Assembly (NCBI RefSeq): GCF_003432035.1
Contig: NZ_QOHO01000025.1
Coordinates: 62,001-126,000 of the forward strand
DNA from: Lacrimispora amygdalina
Lineage (GTDB): Bacteria; Bacillota; Clostridia; Lachnospirales; Lachnospiraceae
Direction of reading: 5' to 3'
Length of the DNA: 64,000 nt
Below are positions 54,662 through 63,469 of this stretch, piece after piece. The notes beneath the pieces were generated by a model. It was not told the DNA's origin and did not search any database. It saw only the letters and a program-made list of their open reading frames with translations. Position numbers and translations under genes: made by a program. Each line of letters opens with the position of its first letter. The stretch's first letter is position 1.

Positions 54662-55985
54662 CAACAATCATGTACTATCTAAGGAGCGCATGGAATCGCT
54701 CTGGCTCCGGCTGAAAGAAAGCGGGCTTCCCATTCACAGCTTTCTTGCTGAACAGGGCGGAAACCTTCTTACAGAGAACTATCAGGCCCCCTATACCGAA
54801 TCGGACTTACACCGCATGTTCTCCATCACAAAAAGCTTCTGTGCTCTGGCTGCGGGATACCTTCTGGAGGACGGACTGATTGCACTTACAGATCCCATAA
54901 CCGGATATTTTCCGGAATATTTAAGCGGGGAAGATACAAGCCCATGGCTTCTTAACATGACCATAAAGAACATGCTGGCCATGCAGACCTGCCATTCCGC
55001 CACCACTTATAAGATTGACAGACACAAAAACTGGGTAGAGAGCTTTTTTAAAGTTCCTCCCACCCACAAAAGCGGAGAAATCTTTCTTTACGATACTTCC
55101 TCTGCACATACACTGGCAGCTCTGGTAAAAAAACTGACGGGTAAAGGAGTTCTTGATTATTTAAGAGAAAAATGTCTGAATGAACTGGATTTTTCCAAAG
55201 AGGCCTATATCATAAAAGATCCGTTTGGAAGCGAAATGGGAGGCTCCGGCCTGATGGCCCGCCCCGGAGATTTATTAAAGACCGGAAGGTTCTGTATGGA
55301 TACAATCCGGCATGGAAGCGGGATTTTTGCAGATTATTTAAGAGATGCCGTTTCCTTTCAGGTTCCCACCGCTCATTTTGGACAGACACTGGACGAACAG
55401 CAGGGATACGGCTACCAGATCTGGCAGATCCGAAATGGCTTTGCAATGTATGGGATGGGCGGTCAGTATGTGCTTTTTTATCCGGAACTGGATACGGTTA
55501 TAGTCATTACGGCAGATACCCAGAACATCAGAGGCGGGCAACAGATAATACTGGATATCATACATGATGAATTAAAGGAATTTTTAACCCCTGTCCCCAG
55601 GCCTGTATTTACCGGTCCTTCCTTCCATAACGCTTCTTACCGGCTGCTGCCTGGAAGCCAGGGTTTCACAAGACTCTCTCTTTCCTTCGATTCCAAAGAG
55701 GGCAGTCTTACCCTGTGGGGACCGGGTAAGACATACAAAATCCCCTTCTCCTTTCCAGAGGCTGCTGTGAGCATCTTAAATGGCTATGAACAGAGGATTG
55801 CAGTAAAAGCATTGTGGACAGACTCAAGGACTCTTTACCTCCCGGTTTCCGTTGTAGGAGAATACGTAGGTTCCATACATATCCTTTTAAGTCTGTCGGA
55901 GAACGGAATAACCGTATGGATGAAAAAAGTAGAAGAATCACTTTTCCATGAATTCACGGGATTTTTAACCGGCACAAAGGAGTAG
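54654..55985 (+). CDS. Serine hydrolase of the class C beta-lactamase/esterase family
   Basis: 443 aa, no signal peptide. The N-terminal two-thirds have the beta-lactamase-like nucleophile motif SITK (HRMFSITKSFCALAAGYLLE), a Tyr-type element (FLYDTSSAHTLAALVKKLTG) and GYGYQIWQ. The C-terminal 120 residues are a beta-rich appendage. More likely an esterase or peptidase than a true beta-lactamase. It overlaps the end of the AraC gene by eight bases, so it shares that transcript and perhaps acts in the same polysaccharide pathway. Confidence 0.85.
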   Translation: MHNNNHVLSKERMESLWLRLKESGLPIHSFLAEQGGNLLTENYQAPYTESDLHRMFSITKSFCALAAGYLLEDGLIALTDPITGYFPEYLSGEDTSPWLLNMTIKNMLAMQTCHSATTYKIDRHKNWVESFFKVPPTHKSGEIFLYDTSSAHTLAALVKKLTGKGVLDYLREKCLNELDFSKEAYIIKDPFGSEMGGSGLMARPGDLLKTGRFCMDTIRHGSGIFADYLRDAVSFQVPTAHFGQTLDEQQGYGYQIWQIRNGFAMYGMGGQYVLFYPELDTVIVITADTQNIRGGQQIILDIIHDELKEFLTPVPRPVFTGPSFHNASYRLLPGSQGFTRLSLSFDSKEGSLTLWGPGKTYKIPFSFPEAAVSILNGYEQRIAVKALWTDSRTLYLPVSVVGEYVGSIHILLSLSENGITVWMKKVEESLFHEFTGFLTGTKE

Positions 55986-55989
55986 GAAT

Positions 55990-57354
55990 CTATTTCATTA
56001 TATCATCTCCTCTGGCCGCTCTTGCTACAATACCGGACGAGGCCAGAAGAGCGATCAGGTTTGGAAATACCATCAGTGCATTAAACAGATCCGATAAATT
56101 CCATACAAGCTGAACCTTTAAAAATGATCCAAGAATCAGGAACAGTACAACGACCAAAGCATAGACTTTTGTTGCTTTTGCGCCAAAAAGGGCTTTCACA
56201 TTTACCTCACCGAAAAAGTACCATCCGATGATTGTTGAAAATGCAAAAAACAGAAGACATATTGCTACAAACGTATTACCGAAGGAACCAAATGCCTCAC
56301 TGAATGCAGCCTGGGCAAGAGCAGTTCCCTGAGGCGCTCCTTCCACTCCCGGAGCCAGTCTGCCGGAGGTGAGGATTACCAGGGCAGTGAGATTAAGAAC
56401 TACAAAGGTATCGATAAATACAGCCATGATTGCCATGACACCCTGATCCTGTGGTTTCTCTACCTTAGCAATTGCATGGGCGTGAGGAGTCGAGCCCATT
56501 CCTGCCTCATTGGAAAACAGCCCTCTTGCAACACCATAACGCATGGCTTTCTGAACTCCGATTCCTGCAGCGCCGCCAAGAAGTGCCTGGGGACGGAATG
56601 CTCCAATCACTATGGAACTAAGAGCAGGCAAAAGAGCGCTGTGATTTATAACCAGCACAATCACACATCCTATAATATAAAATCCGGCCATAACCGGTAC
56701 AAGCTTTTCTGTCAGAGAAGCAATCCGCTTAACACCGCCCATAAAAGTAAATGCCGCAACCGCTGCAATCAGGATCCCCACAATCAGAGGATTCAGACCA
56801 AACGCTGTATGAAAAGCCTGACCAATGGAATTTGCCTGAACCATATTGCCGGTAAATCCCAGGGCAAAGATAATTGCCAGGGAGAAAAATACCGCCATAA
56901 CCTTTCCGGCAGTTCCTTTAAAACGGGCTTTGATATAATAAATCGGACCTCCCGTTACTTCTCCCTGGGAATTGACTGTTTTATATTTCTGAGCCAGAAC
57001 CGCTTCTCCATAGTTGGTTGCCATTCCAAAAAATGCACTCACCCACATCCAGAATATTGCTCCTGGTCCTCCGGAATAAAGTGCTGTTGCACAGCCTGCT
57101 ATATTGCCCGTTCCTACCTGTGCGGCAATTGCCGTAGTTAAGGCCTGAAAGGAAGACATTCCATCTTTGCCCGCATTCTCGCCATTCAGCTTAAAACTGC
57201 CGAACAATCTTTGAAATCCTTCCCCAAATTTTCTGACCTGTACAAACCGGGTGCGCACAGTAAATAAAATTCCCGTTCCCACCAGCAGATACAGTAAAAT
57301 GCTGTTCCAGACAATGCTGCTGACTTGATCAACCAGCTGTGTAAATTGTTCCAT
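55990..57354 (-). CDS. Sodium:alanine/glycine symporter (AGCS family)
   Basis: 454-aa transporter with about 11 helices and family motifs GTGNIAGCATALYSGGPGAI, GAIFWMWVSAFFGMATNYGE and SNEAGMGSTPHAHA. Takes up alanine or glycine with Na+. Behind a tandem glycine riboswitch, so glycine is the likely substrate. ATG 57354 after GAGAGGG. Convergent with the serine hydrolase gene, four bases apart. Confidence 0.94.
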   Translation of the reverse strand: MEQFTQLVDQVSSIVWNSILLYLLVGTGILFTVRTRFVQVRKFGEGFQRLFGSFKLNGENAGKDGMSSFQALTTAIAAQVGTGNIAGCATALYSGGPGAIFWMWVSAFFGMATNYGEAVLAQKYKTVNSQGEVTGGPIYYIKARFKGTAGKVMAVFFSLAIIFALGFTGNMVQANSIGQAFHTAFGLNPLIVGILIAAVAAFTFMGGVKRIASLTEKLVPVMAGFYIIGCVIVLVINHSALLPALSSIVIGAFRPQALLGGAAGIGVQKAMRYGVARGLFSNEAGMGSTPHAHAIAKVEKPQDQGVMAIMAVFIDTFVVLNLTALVILTSGRLAPGVEGAPQGTALAQAAFSEAFGSFGNTFVAICLLFFAFSTIIGWYFFGEVNVKALFGAKATKVYALVVVLFLILGSFLKVQLVWNLSDLFNALMVFPNLIALLASSGIVARAARGDDIMK

Positions 57355-57380
57355 GTGATAGACCCTCTCTTTTTTTTACT

Positions 57381-57413
57381 AAAAAAAGCCAGACCATACG
57401 GGATGATTTGGCT
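57381..57413 (-). terminator. Terminator-like hairpin of the glycine riboswitch
   Basis: In the transcript AGCCA (57413-57409) pairs with TGGCT (57391-57387), with further CAT-ATG pairing inside, followed by seven Ts (57387-57381), 27 bases before the symporter start. Likely the expression platform. Confidence 0.7.
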
Positions 57414-57463
57414 CTGAAAGCAAACAAATAAGGGCGTCACTGCCGCTAAACGTTTAAACTTAA

Positions 57464-57632
57464 ACTCTGTCCTTTTGCCTGAGAGATTAACGCGGTCGCC
57501 CGCGTCTTGCACCTTCGGCACTCATTCATGAGATTCTCCAGAGCCACATCCATTCATAGTCCTTATCCGGCAATCCGGATGCCTGAGAGTGTTACTCCTT
57601 CGGCAGACAATCGTCATTTTCCTACGAACTTC
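57464..57632 (-). ncRNA. Tandem glycine riboswitch
   Basis: Two consecutive glycine aptamers in the symporter leader. Each shows the conserved core: first CTGCCGAAGGAGTAACACTC then TCTCAGGC with AAGGAC; second GAGTGCCGAAGGTGCAA then ATCTCTCAGGCAAAAGGAC, closing with CTCTGGAGA/CAGAG. Two aptamers give cooperative glycine sensing. A terminator follows, so high glycine probably alters symporter expression; the direction cannot be read here. Confidence 0.93.
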
Positions 57633-57663
57633 ACTTGTTGGTATGATACTTTTTTACTTTACC

Positions 57664-57692
57664 ACATTAACACAGGCTCTTAAGAATGTCAA
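57664..57692 (-). promoter_or_regulatory. Promoter of the riboswitch-symporter transcript
   Basis: Minus-strand TTGACA (57687-57692), 17 bp, TAATGT (57664-57669), about 32 bases before the first aptamer. Confidence 0.65.
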
Positions 57693-57724
57693 GCCGATAC
57701 TTTACTTTCTTTTCTCCATACACT

Positions 57725-59590
57725 TCATTTTCTTTTCTTTCTGTGCCAGAAAACAACTCCTCCGCCAATAAGAGCACATGCCGCTGCAAGTGCTGCCAGA
57801 ATACCTGCCGGGTTATTCTGTGTCTTCTCTTCCTGATTACTTACCTTGCTTTGTGTCCCGGGCTGATTACCTGCTGGTGTCTCCTCCATCGTACCTTCCG
57901 CTGCGCCATTCTCTCCAAAGGTGGTAGCGGTTCCATAATATTCATCAAATCCGGTCCTGTCTGTGAAGGAAGTACTCAATGCATTGCTGCTGTCTGTTGT
58001 TACTGTTTCTGAATAAGTTCCTGTAACAGTAAGAGTCAGGGAACCAGTACCGGTCACCACTGTCTTTCCATCAGCAACAATGGTTACTGTCTTTCCATCT
58101 TCATCTACAATAGAAGCGCCATTCTCTGAATTCAGATTCGTAATCTCACAGTCTTTGGTAACCACCCATTTTGATGTACCATCCAGATTGACGGTGACAG
58201 GTGCCTCTGTTGTTTTCGTATTGACAGCATTGGTATGAATTGCGGTTGCTCCGGTGTAGGTTGTATTTTCAAGAAGATAGAGCTCCACGCTGCTGATGGT
58301 ATCCACTTCAATCGCTCCATTCAGTGTCTGGTTTAATCCTGTAAATTTTACTTTTGATCCGTTGCTTCCCGCAGTTCCCCAGTTATTGGAATCATTGCCT
58401 TCCACAGTAAGCAGGCTTACATGATCGCTGTCAAAAGCCAATTTTGTATTACTCAGCACAATATTTGCTTCTGTATTGGTACTATAAAACATGGAACCGC
58501 TTTTTACTTCGCTTTTTAACGTAGAATCTGCCGCTTCAAAGGTGGCTGCATTACCGGTAGAGGCTTCCGCATCTCCTGATGTGGACTGATAGATAATAAT
58601 TCCGTTTGCAACCGGATCACTGGCTGTCTTATCTGTATTGGTGCTGGTAAGATCCGAGCGGCAGATACGGATTGTATTGAGCCCTTCCATTCCGGCAATC
58701 TGGCTGCCTGCTGATGAACCTGTTACGTTGTCCACTTCAATATTACCTGTGGAATAGAGAAGGGGGGACCCGGATCCTTCGGTAGATAATGTACTGTTGG
58801 TGACGGATATGGTTCCGCCTCCCCGGTCTGTTGCTATTGCCGCACTATGATCTCCCTTGGTGGAAATATCCATCATATTTGCTATAATTGTACCTCCATA
58901 GGTGGCGTCAAGACCTCTGGAATTACCGGCAGTGGTGGAAATGTTATTATTATTGGAATAAACCAAAGCATTGTCTGTAGAAAAAATACCATTGCTTCCT
59001 TCGCTGTCAGCTTTTAAGGAACTGTCAGAAATGTATGCCTTTGAATCACTGTTTACCGCAAGAAGAATGGAATTTAAGCCGTAAAAATTGCAATTGTCTC
59101 CATTGGTATCATCACCGGATTTTTGAAGTATACCCTTTGTAATGGTCAGAGTCCCGGCATTCTGAACCAGTGCCGTATTCTGATCTGCAGTTGATGCAGT
59201 AAGAGATTCTTTATCCGACTGAACCTCATACCCGTCAGCTGCCAGCGCAGCCGTATAGCTGCCCTTATAGTCGAAAGTCATCGTATCTGCGCCACCCATT
59301 TCTCCCGGGGGTGTCTGATCCATATCAGAGGGTTGTTCACCCCCTCCCTGAGACGGCTGGCCTGCAGGGGCTCCATCTGGTGGCTGCTCACCTTTCCTGG
59401 GCGGCTGGCCGGCTGGAGTTCCGTCTGGCGGCTGCTGACCACCGGGTCCCCCAGCAGACTGTTCTGAGGACCGGGATGTTTCCTGTGTTGTGTTTGCAGC
59501 ATGAACAGTTACTGTCTGAGTGGTCATAGAAAACACCATCGTCATAACCAGAACTCCCGCCATTATTTTGTTAAATCTGGAAAAATGCAT
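57725..59590 (-). CDS. Secreted beta-helix surface protein with Pro/Gly/Gln-rich linker
   Basis: 621 aa. Signal peptide (MHFSRFNKIMAGVLVMTMVF, cleavage after VHA), a linker of about residues 40-100 built from QPPDGxPAGQP repeats, then a right-handed beta-helix of serine, threonine and asparagine-rich turns (SKAYISDSSLKADSEGSNGI, GTISVTNSTLSTEG) and an immunoglobulin-like end region. The C-terminus is a single helix (AGILAALAAACALIGGGVVF) with HRKKRK, but no LPxTG is visible before it, so it is a membrane-anchored protein, not a clear sortase substrate. Likely adhesin or carbohydrate-binding surface protein. Confidence 0.8.
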   Translation of the reverse strand: MHFSRFNKIMAGVLVMTMVFSMTTQTVTVHAANTTQETSRSSEQSAGGPGGQQPPDGTPAGQPPRKGEQPPDGAPAGQPSQGGGEQPSDMDQTPPGEMGGADTMTFDYKGSYTAALAADGYEVQSDKESLTASTADQNTALVQNAGTLTITKGILQKSGDDTNGDNCNFYGLNSILLAVNSDSKAYISDSSLKADSEGSNGIFSTDNALVYSNNNNISTTAGNSRGLDATYGGTIIANMMDISTKGDHSAAIATDRGGGTISVTNSTLSTEGSGSPLLYSTGNIEVDNVTGSSAGSQIAGMEGLNTIRICRSDLTSTNTDKTASDPVANGIIIYQSTSGDAEASTGNAATFEAADSTLKSEVKSGSMFYSTNTEANIVLSNTKLAFDSDHVSLLTVEGNDSNNWGTAGSNGSKVKFTGLNQTLNGAIEVDTISSVELYLLENTTYTGATAIHTNAVNTKTTEAPVTVNLDGTSKWVVTKDCEITNLNSENGASIVDEDGKTVTIVADGKTVVTGTGSLTLTVTGTYSETVTTDSSNALSTSFTDRTGFDEYYGTATTFGENGAAEGTMEETPAGNQPGTQSKVSNQEEKTQNNPAGILAALAAACALIGGGVVFWHRKKRK

Positions 59591-59776
59591 AGTTTATGCC
59601 TCCTCTTACCTTTTGGCTTTTTCTTATGGAGACATTGTAAAATAAAAACCTGAAATACAGCTTAAATAATTATTTTCATTCTGTGAAAGCTTTGTGTTCA
59701 ATCTTTGTACTGGTGATTGTGTATATAATTTGGTACAATGTATTAAAAAATACTTATAAAGGAAGGAGCTGTCATT

Positions 59777-60676
59777 ATGATTATTCAAACCCATAAATTT
59801 AATGAAAATGAATCCGCCGGATTTTTTACTGCATATCTCATCGAGGATTCCAATGAGCTTTTGCCTGGCAAAAAACGTCCAGTGATGGTAATTGCGCCTG
59901 GCGGTGGGTATCTGTTTACCTCGGACCGGGAAGCAGAACCGATTGCTTTTAAGTTTTTATCCATGGGATATCACGCAGTTGTACTAAGATATACAACAGG
60001 TGATCCGGATGGAAAACGAACCGGCGTTGCCAGCACCGCTCTAAAAGAACTGGCTCAGACTGTCCGGTACTTAAGAAAGAATTGCGAACGCCTGTTTATT
60101 GATCCTGAAAAAATTGGGATCTGCGGTTTTTCTGCAGGCGCACATCTGGCCGCAAGCCTTGGCGTACACTGGCATGAAAAAGAACTGGGGGAATCTCTTT
60201 TACCCACTCCATGCAGTCCGGATGAGATCCGTCCCAATGCGCTGATCCTTGCCTATGGTCTGCTGGATTATCAGGTAATGAAGGAGAAATCGGCCGAAGA
60301 AGCCGGAGATGAATCAAAACAAGAGATGTTTGCTTTTATGGACCGGGCAAATGCGGCTCTGACCGGAGAGACAGAACTTACGGAGGATGTCATTCACACC
60401 TACAGCCCCAGCCGCTTTGTCACTTCAAAGACTCCGCCTTCCTTTCTGTGGCATACATCAAAGGATGGACTGGTATATTCCGAGAATTCTCTGGTCTTTG
60501 CTCTGGAAATGGCCAGACACCATGTCCCCTATGAACTCCATATCTTTCAGGAAGGCGAACATGGGCTGGCTTTGGCAAATCATGTAACAGCCAACACCCA
60601 AAACCAGATATCTCCCGAAGTGGAAGCTTGGTTTCATCTTGCCGATGTATGGCTGAAAAAACAGCTCCCGTTCTGA
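59777..60676 (+). CDS. Alpha/beta hydrolase, acetyl-xylan-esterase-like
   Basis: 299-aa cytoplasmic esterase. Oxyanion HGGG-like segment IAPGGGYLFTSDREAEPI, nucleophile GFSAGAHLAASLG, and C-terminal acid and His in SKDGLVYSENSLVF and EGEHGLAL. This pattern matches BD-FAE/acetyl esterases that deacetylate xylo-oligosaccharides, in keeping with the GH43 locus nearby. ATG 59777 after GGAAGGAG. Its last codons lie in the terminator of the convergent gene. Confidence 0.88.
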   Translation: MIIQTHKFNENESAGFFTAYLIEDSNELLPGKKRPVMVIAPGGGYLFTSDREAEPIAFKFLSMGYHAVVLRYTTGDPDGKRTGVASTALKELAQTVRYLRKNCERLFIDPEKIGICGFSAGAHLAASLGVHWHEKELGESLLPTPCSPDEIRPNALILAYGLLDYQVMKEKSAEEAGDESKQEMFAFMDRANAALTGETELTEDVIHTYSPSRFVTSKTPPSFLWHTSKDGLVYSENSLVFALEMARHHVPYELHIFQEGEHGLALANHVTANTQNQISPEVEAWFHLADVWLKKQLPF

Positions 60677-60695
60677 CAAACCGCCGGGAGCTGTT
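60656..60695 (-). terminator. Terminator of the sulfite reductase operon
   Basis: AACAGCTCCCG (60660-60670) and CGGGAGCTGTT (60685-60695) pair perfectly over 11 bases; on the minus strand TTTTTT follows. It overlaps the 3' end of the esterase gene. Confidence 0.8.
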
Positions 60696-60730
60696 AAAAT
60701 CATGAAGCAGGATACATGGAAACCAGATGC

Positions 60731-61681
60731 TTAGCAGGTGGCACCGCCCACCAGATGCAGCTTTGCATCCAGGATTTCCTGCTTCCTGTTTAAAATGTCA
60801 TCGGAAAGGAGCTGCGCTTCTACGTTCTCAAAACCAATCCGCTCAATGGTATCTGCAAACCGCTCTCCGGTCTGCCCCTGCTCCCGAAACAGAAGAATGG
60901 TCTTCTCAACGACAGACAGCACTTCCTCTTCGCTCTTGAAAATCCTGCCAAGAGCTTTGCCGTGGTTAATCTTTTTCCCCCATCTTCCTCCAATGTATAC
61001 TATATATCCAGGTGTACCCTCTTCAATCACATCAAAAGGGCATTTTCCAATACACCGCCCGCAGTTATTGCAGATCTCCTGATCGATTTCAATCAGGCCA
61101 TCGGAAAGCTTTGCCGCTTTCATGGGGCATACCGCTTCAACCTGGCATTTCCTGCAGCCATTACACATATCTTCATCCACGCAGGGAATCATCTGACCGA
61201 CAATACCCAGATCATTTAAATTGGGCTTTACACAATTGTTTGGGCAGCCCCCTGTGGCAATCTTAAATTTGTGAGGCAGCTTCACCGTGTGATAGCCCTT
61301 GTAGAACCGCTCATGAATCTTTTCCGACAAATCAAAGGTATCATACAGCCCATACTGGCAGGTGGTTCCCTTACAGGATACAACCGGGCGCACCAGTGAT
61401 CCGGTTCCTCCGGTCTCCAGTCCTGCTTCTGCCAGACAGCTTCTAAATGCCTCAATGTCATTAAAATGAATCCCTCTTACTTCCACGGTTAAACGGGATG
61501 TGAATTCCACGTCTCCGTTGCCGAACTTTCTTGCTGCTTCTGCAATGGCAGCCGTCTGATCTGCTGAAATCTTACCGTTTACCGTTATTACTCGACCGTT
61601 AAATAAATCCGTTCCCTTATTATTTAAAAAACCCAGCGCTTTAACCCTCTTAATCTCATCTGGTTTTAATGTGCATGCCAT
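60731..61681 (-). CDS. Siroheme sulfite/nitrite reductase with two ferredoxin clusters
   Basis: 316 aa from ATG 61681; the longer frame overlaps the upstream gene. A nitrite/sulfite reductase half-domain, then siroheme-cluster cysteines in SCKGTTCQYGLYD and GGCPNNCVKPN, then two [4Fe-4S] motifs CNGCRKCQVEAVCPMKA and CNNCGRCIGKCPFD, and a closing reductase segment. Relative of AsrC and of small clostridial assimilatory-type sulfite reductases; sulfite or nitrite cannot be decided. It follows the CoA-disulfide reductase gene by 25 bases, suggesting a sulfur or persulfide pathway. Confidence 0.88.
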   Translation of the reverse strand: MACTLKPDEIKRVKALGFLNNKGTDLFNGRVITVNGKISADQTAAIAEAARKFGNGDVEFTSRLTVEVRGIHFNDIEAFRSCLAEAGLETGGTGSLVRPVVSCKGTTCQYGLYDTFDLSEKIHERFYKGYHTVKLPHKFKIATGGCPNNCVKPNLNDLGIVGQMIPCVDEDMCNGCRKCQVEAVCPMKAAKLSDGLIEIDQEICNNCGRCIGKCPFDVIEEGTPGYIVYIGGRWGKKINHGKALGRIFKSEEEVLSVVEKTILLFREQGQTGERFADTIERIGFENVEAQLLSDDILNRKQEILDAKLHLVGGATC

Positions 61682-61706
61682 AATTCCACCGCTCCTGTTT
61701 TGTTTT

Positions 61707-63332
61707 TTATAAACCTTCCGCTTCTGTAAAGGTAATTCCGCCTTCCAGCACCTTCGTATGTTTGTAGCCGTAGTAATCCAGCCGGTTTTGGAGCAGATAG
61801 GCACGCTTTCCCCTGTTGCATACCAAAAGGATATGATCATTCTTATCAAGACCTTCTACAGGTCCGTTAACTTCCGTTAATTCCACATGCATTGCTCCTG
61901 GAACAGAAGGAACCTGCCCGGCATCCACCAGCTTATAACCTTCTGCCATTCCCTTTGCGTATTCCGCCGGAGTCATGGATTTCAGACCGCCGTTTAACTT
62001 ATTCAGTAAAATATTTAAGGTATGTACAAATGGATGAATAGCGGTAGAAAATGGAGGCGCATAAGCCAGATCCATATCTGCCAGATCATTTAGATCCGCC
62101 TTGCACATGATGGCAGTCACAGCCATATCCACAATTTTATCAACTGCCCCGCTGCCAACTGCCTGAACTCCCAGAAGGCGGAGCGTTTTCTTATCAGCGA
62201 TCATTTTAATTATAAAATAGGAAGCACCCGGCATATAATGCGCCTTGTCATCCACCACCGCGATAACGCTGGCTGCATCAAACCCTTCCTCTATGGCCTG
62301 GGCCTCTGTCAGGCCGGTTCTGCCGGCATTTAATCCTGGAAGCTTACACACTGCCGTACCAAGTACGCCACGGTATAAGCGCTCTTCTCCTGTAATATTC
62401 TGCGCAATGAGCCTTCCGCTGATATTGGCCGTTGATCCCATGGGTGACCATGCCGGTTTTCCTGTGATGGCATTTCTCACCATGGCACAGTCTCCTGCCC
62501 CATAAATATCCTTATCATTGGTTCTTCCCTGAGAATCGGTAATAATCGTTCCCTTAAACATCTCGATTCCGGTTCCCTCTAAGAATTCTGTATTAGGTCT
62601 GATTCCTGCGCAGAAAACAACCATATCTGCTTTATAGGCACGTTTGTCCGTTATTACCTTCTCAACTTTTCCATCGCCCTCTAAAGCGGTTACCTTCACC
62701 CCGGTCACAACAGGAATTCCTGCATCCGCAATCCTCCGTTCCAGATAATCAGATACCTCCGAATCAAAGCCGGGAAGAATCTGAGGTGCCATATCCACTA
62801 CAAAAGGCCTGATCCCTTCCGCTGCCAGATTCTCTGCCAGTTCCAGGCCGATATAGCCTGCACCAACCACAACCGCTTTCTTTATCCCTCCGTTTACCGC
62901 AAGATCCTTAATCCGAATGGCATCCTCAGGGGTTCTCATGGTAAATACATTCTGAAGTTCTCTTCCCTCAACAGGCGGAATAACCGGACTGGCTCCTGTT
63001 GCAATTACGAGCTTGTCATAGTGATAAACCGTTTCTTCTCCAGTCTCCAGATCAACCGCTGTCACCGTTTTCCCTTCACGATCCACCTTTGTTGCCTCTG
63101 TGCGGACCAACACCTTTGCCCCTGTGAGTTTCTCAAACTTCTGGGGGGTATTGACGATCAGCTGCTCCTTTTCGGGAATGACGTTTCCTACATAATACGG
63201 AAGTCCGCAGCCTGCATAAGAGATATTTTCTCCTTTATTCAAAATGATCACTTCATTTTCTCTGTCTTCCCGCATAAGCTTTGCAGCTGCTTTCGTGCCT
63301 GCAGCAACACCGCCAAGTACAATCACCTTCAT
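61707..63332 (-). CDS. CoA-disulfide reductase/persulfide reductase with rhodanese domain
   Basis: 541-aa flavoprotein. FAD-binding VLGGVAAGTKAAAKL, single active cysteine Cys42 in SYAGCGLPYY, NAD(P)H-binding VVGAGYIGLELAENL, FAD motif DIYGAGDCA, and a C-terminal rhodanese domain with Cys505 in LLVCNRGKRAY. This is the CoADR-RHD/Npsr architecture that reduces CoA disulfide, CoA persulfide or polysulfide. Operon with the sulfite reductase; divergent from a LysR gene. Confidence 0.92.
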   Translation of the reverse strand: MKVIVLGGVAAGTKAAAKLMREDRENEVIILNKGENISYAGCGLPYYVGNVIPEKEQLIVNTPQKFEKLTGAKVLVRTEATKVDREGKTVTAVDLETGEETVYHYDKLVIATGASPVIPPVEGRELQNVFTMRTPEDAIRIKDLAVNGGIKKAVVVGAGYIGLELAENLAAEGIRPFVVDMAPQILPGFDSEVSDYLERRIADAGIPVVTGVKVTALEGDGKVEKVITDKRAYKADMVVFCAGIRPNTEFLEGTGIEMFKGTIITDSQGRTNDKDIYGAGDCAMVRNAITGKPAWSPMGSTANISGRLIAQNITGEERLYRGVLGTAVCKLPGLNAGRTGLTEAQAIEEGFDAASVIAVVDDKAHYMPGASYFIIKMIADKKTLRLLGVQAVGSGAVDKIVDMAVTAIMCKADLNDLADMDLAYAPPFSTAIHPFVHTLNILLNKLNGGLKSMTPAEYAKGMAEGYKLVDAGQVPSVPGAMHVELTEVNGPVEGLDKNDHILLVCNRGKRAYLLQNRLDYYGYKHTKVLEGGITFTEAEGL

Positions 63333-63362
63333 TGTTTTTCTCCTTATAGTTTTTTCTGATAA

Positions 63363-63382
63363 ATTGATTATTTATTATCAAT
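63363..63382. promoter_or_regulatory. Dyad in the LysR/CoADR intergenic region
   Basis: ATTGAT (63363-63368) and ATCAAT (63377-63382) form a 6-bp inverted repeat around eight AT bases, a plausible LysR-type site between the divergent genes. Confidence 0.4.
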
Positions 63383-63469
63383 ATCATAACACTTGTTTTT
63401 TATACCGTAAAATAGTATTATCTAAAGCATGATATTGGTTTTTTCAATACCAGAAGAAAGGGGAATAAG

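Noticed and set aside
54654-55985. Beta-lactamase belonging to the BlaI regulon
   Set aside because: No signal peptide, no BlaI-type operator upstream and overlap with the AraC gene; it fits a general serine hydrolase of the sugar locus.
59290-59470. Tandem repeat suggestive of a minisatellite or CRISPR
   Set aside because: It is in frame and encodes the Pro/Gly/Gln linker of the surface protein; units are uneven and without spacers.
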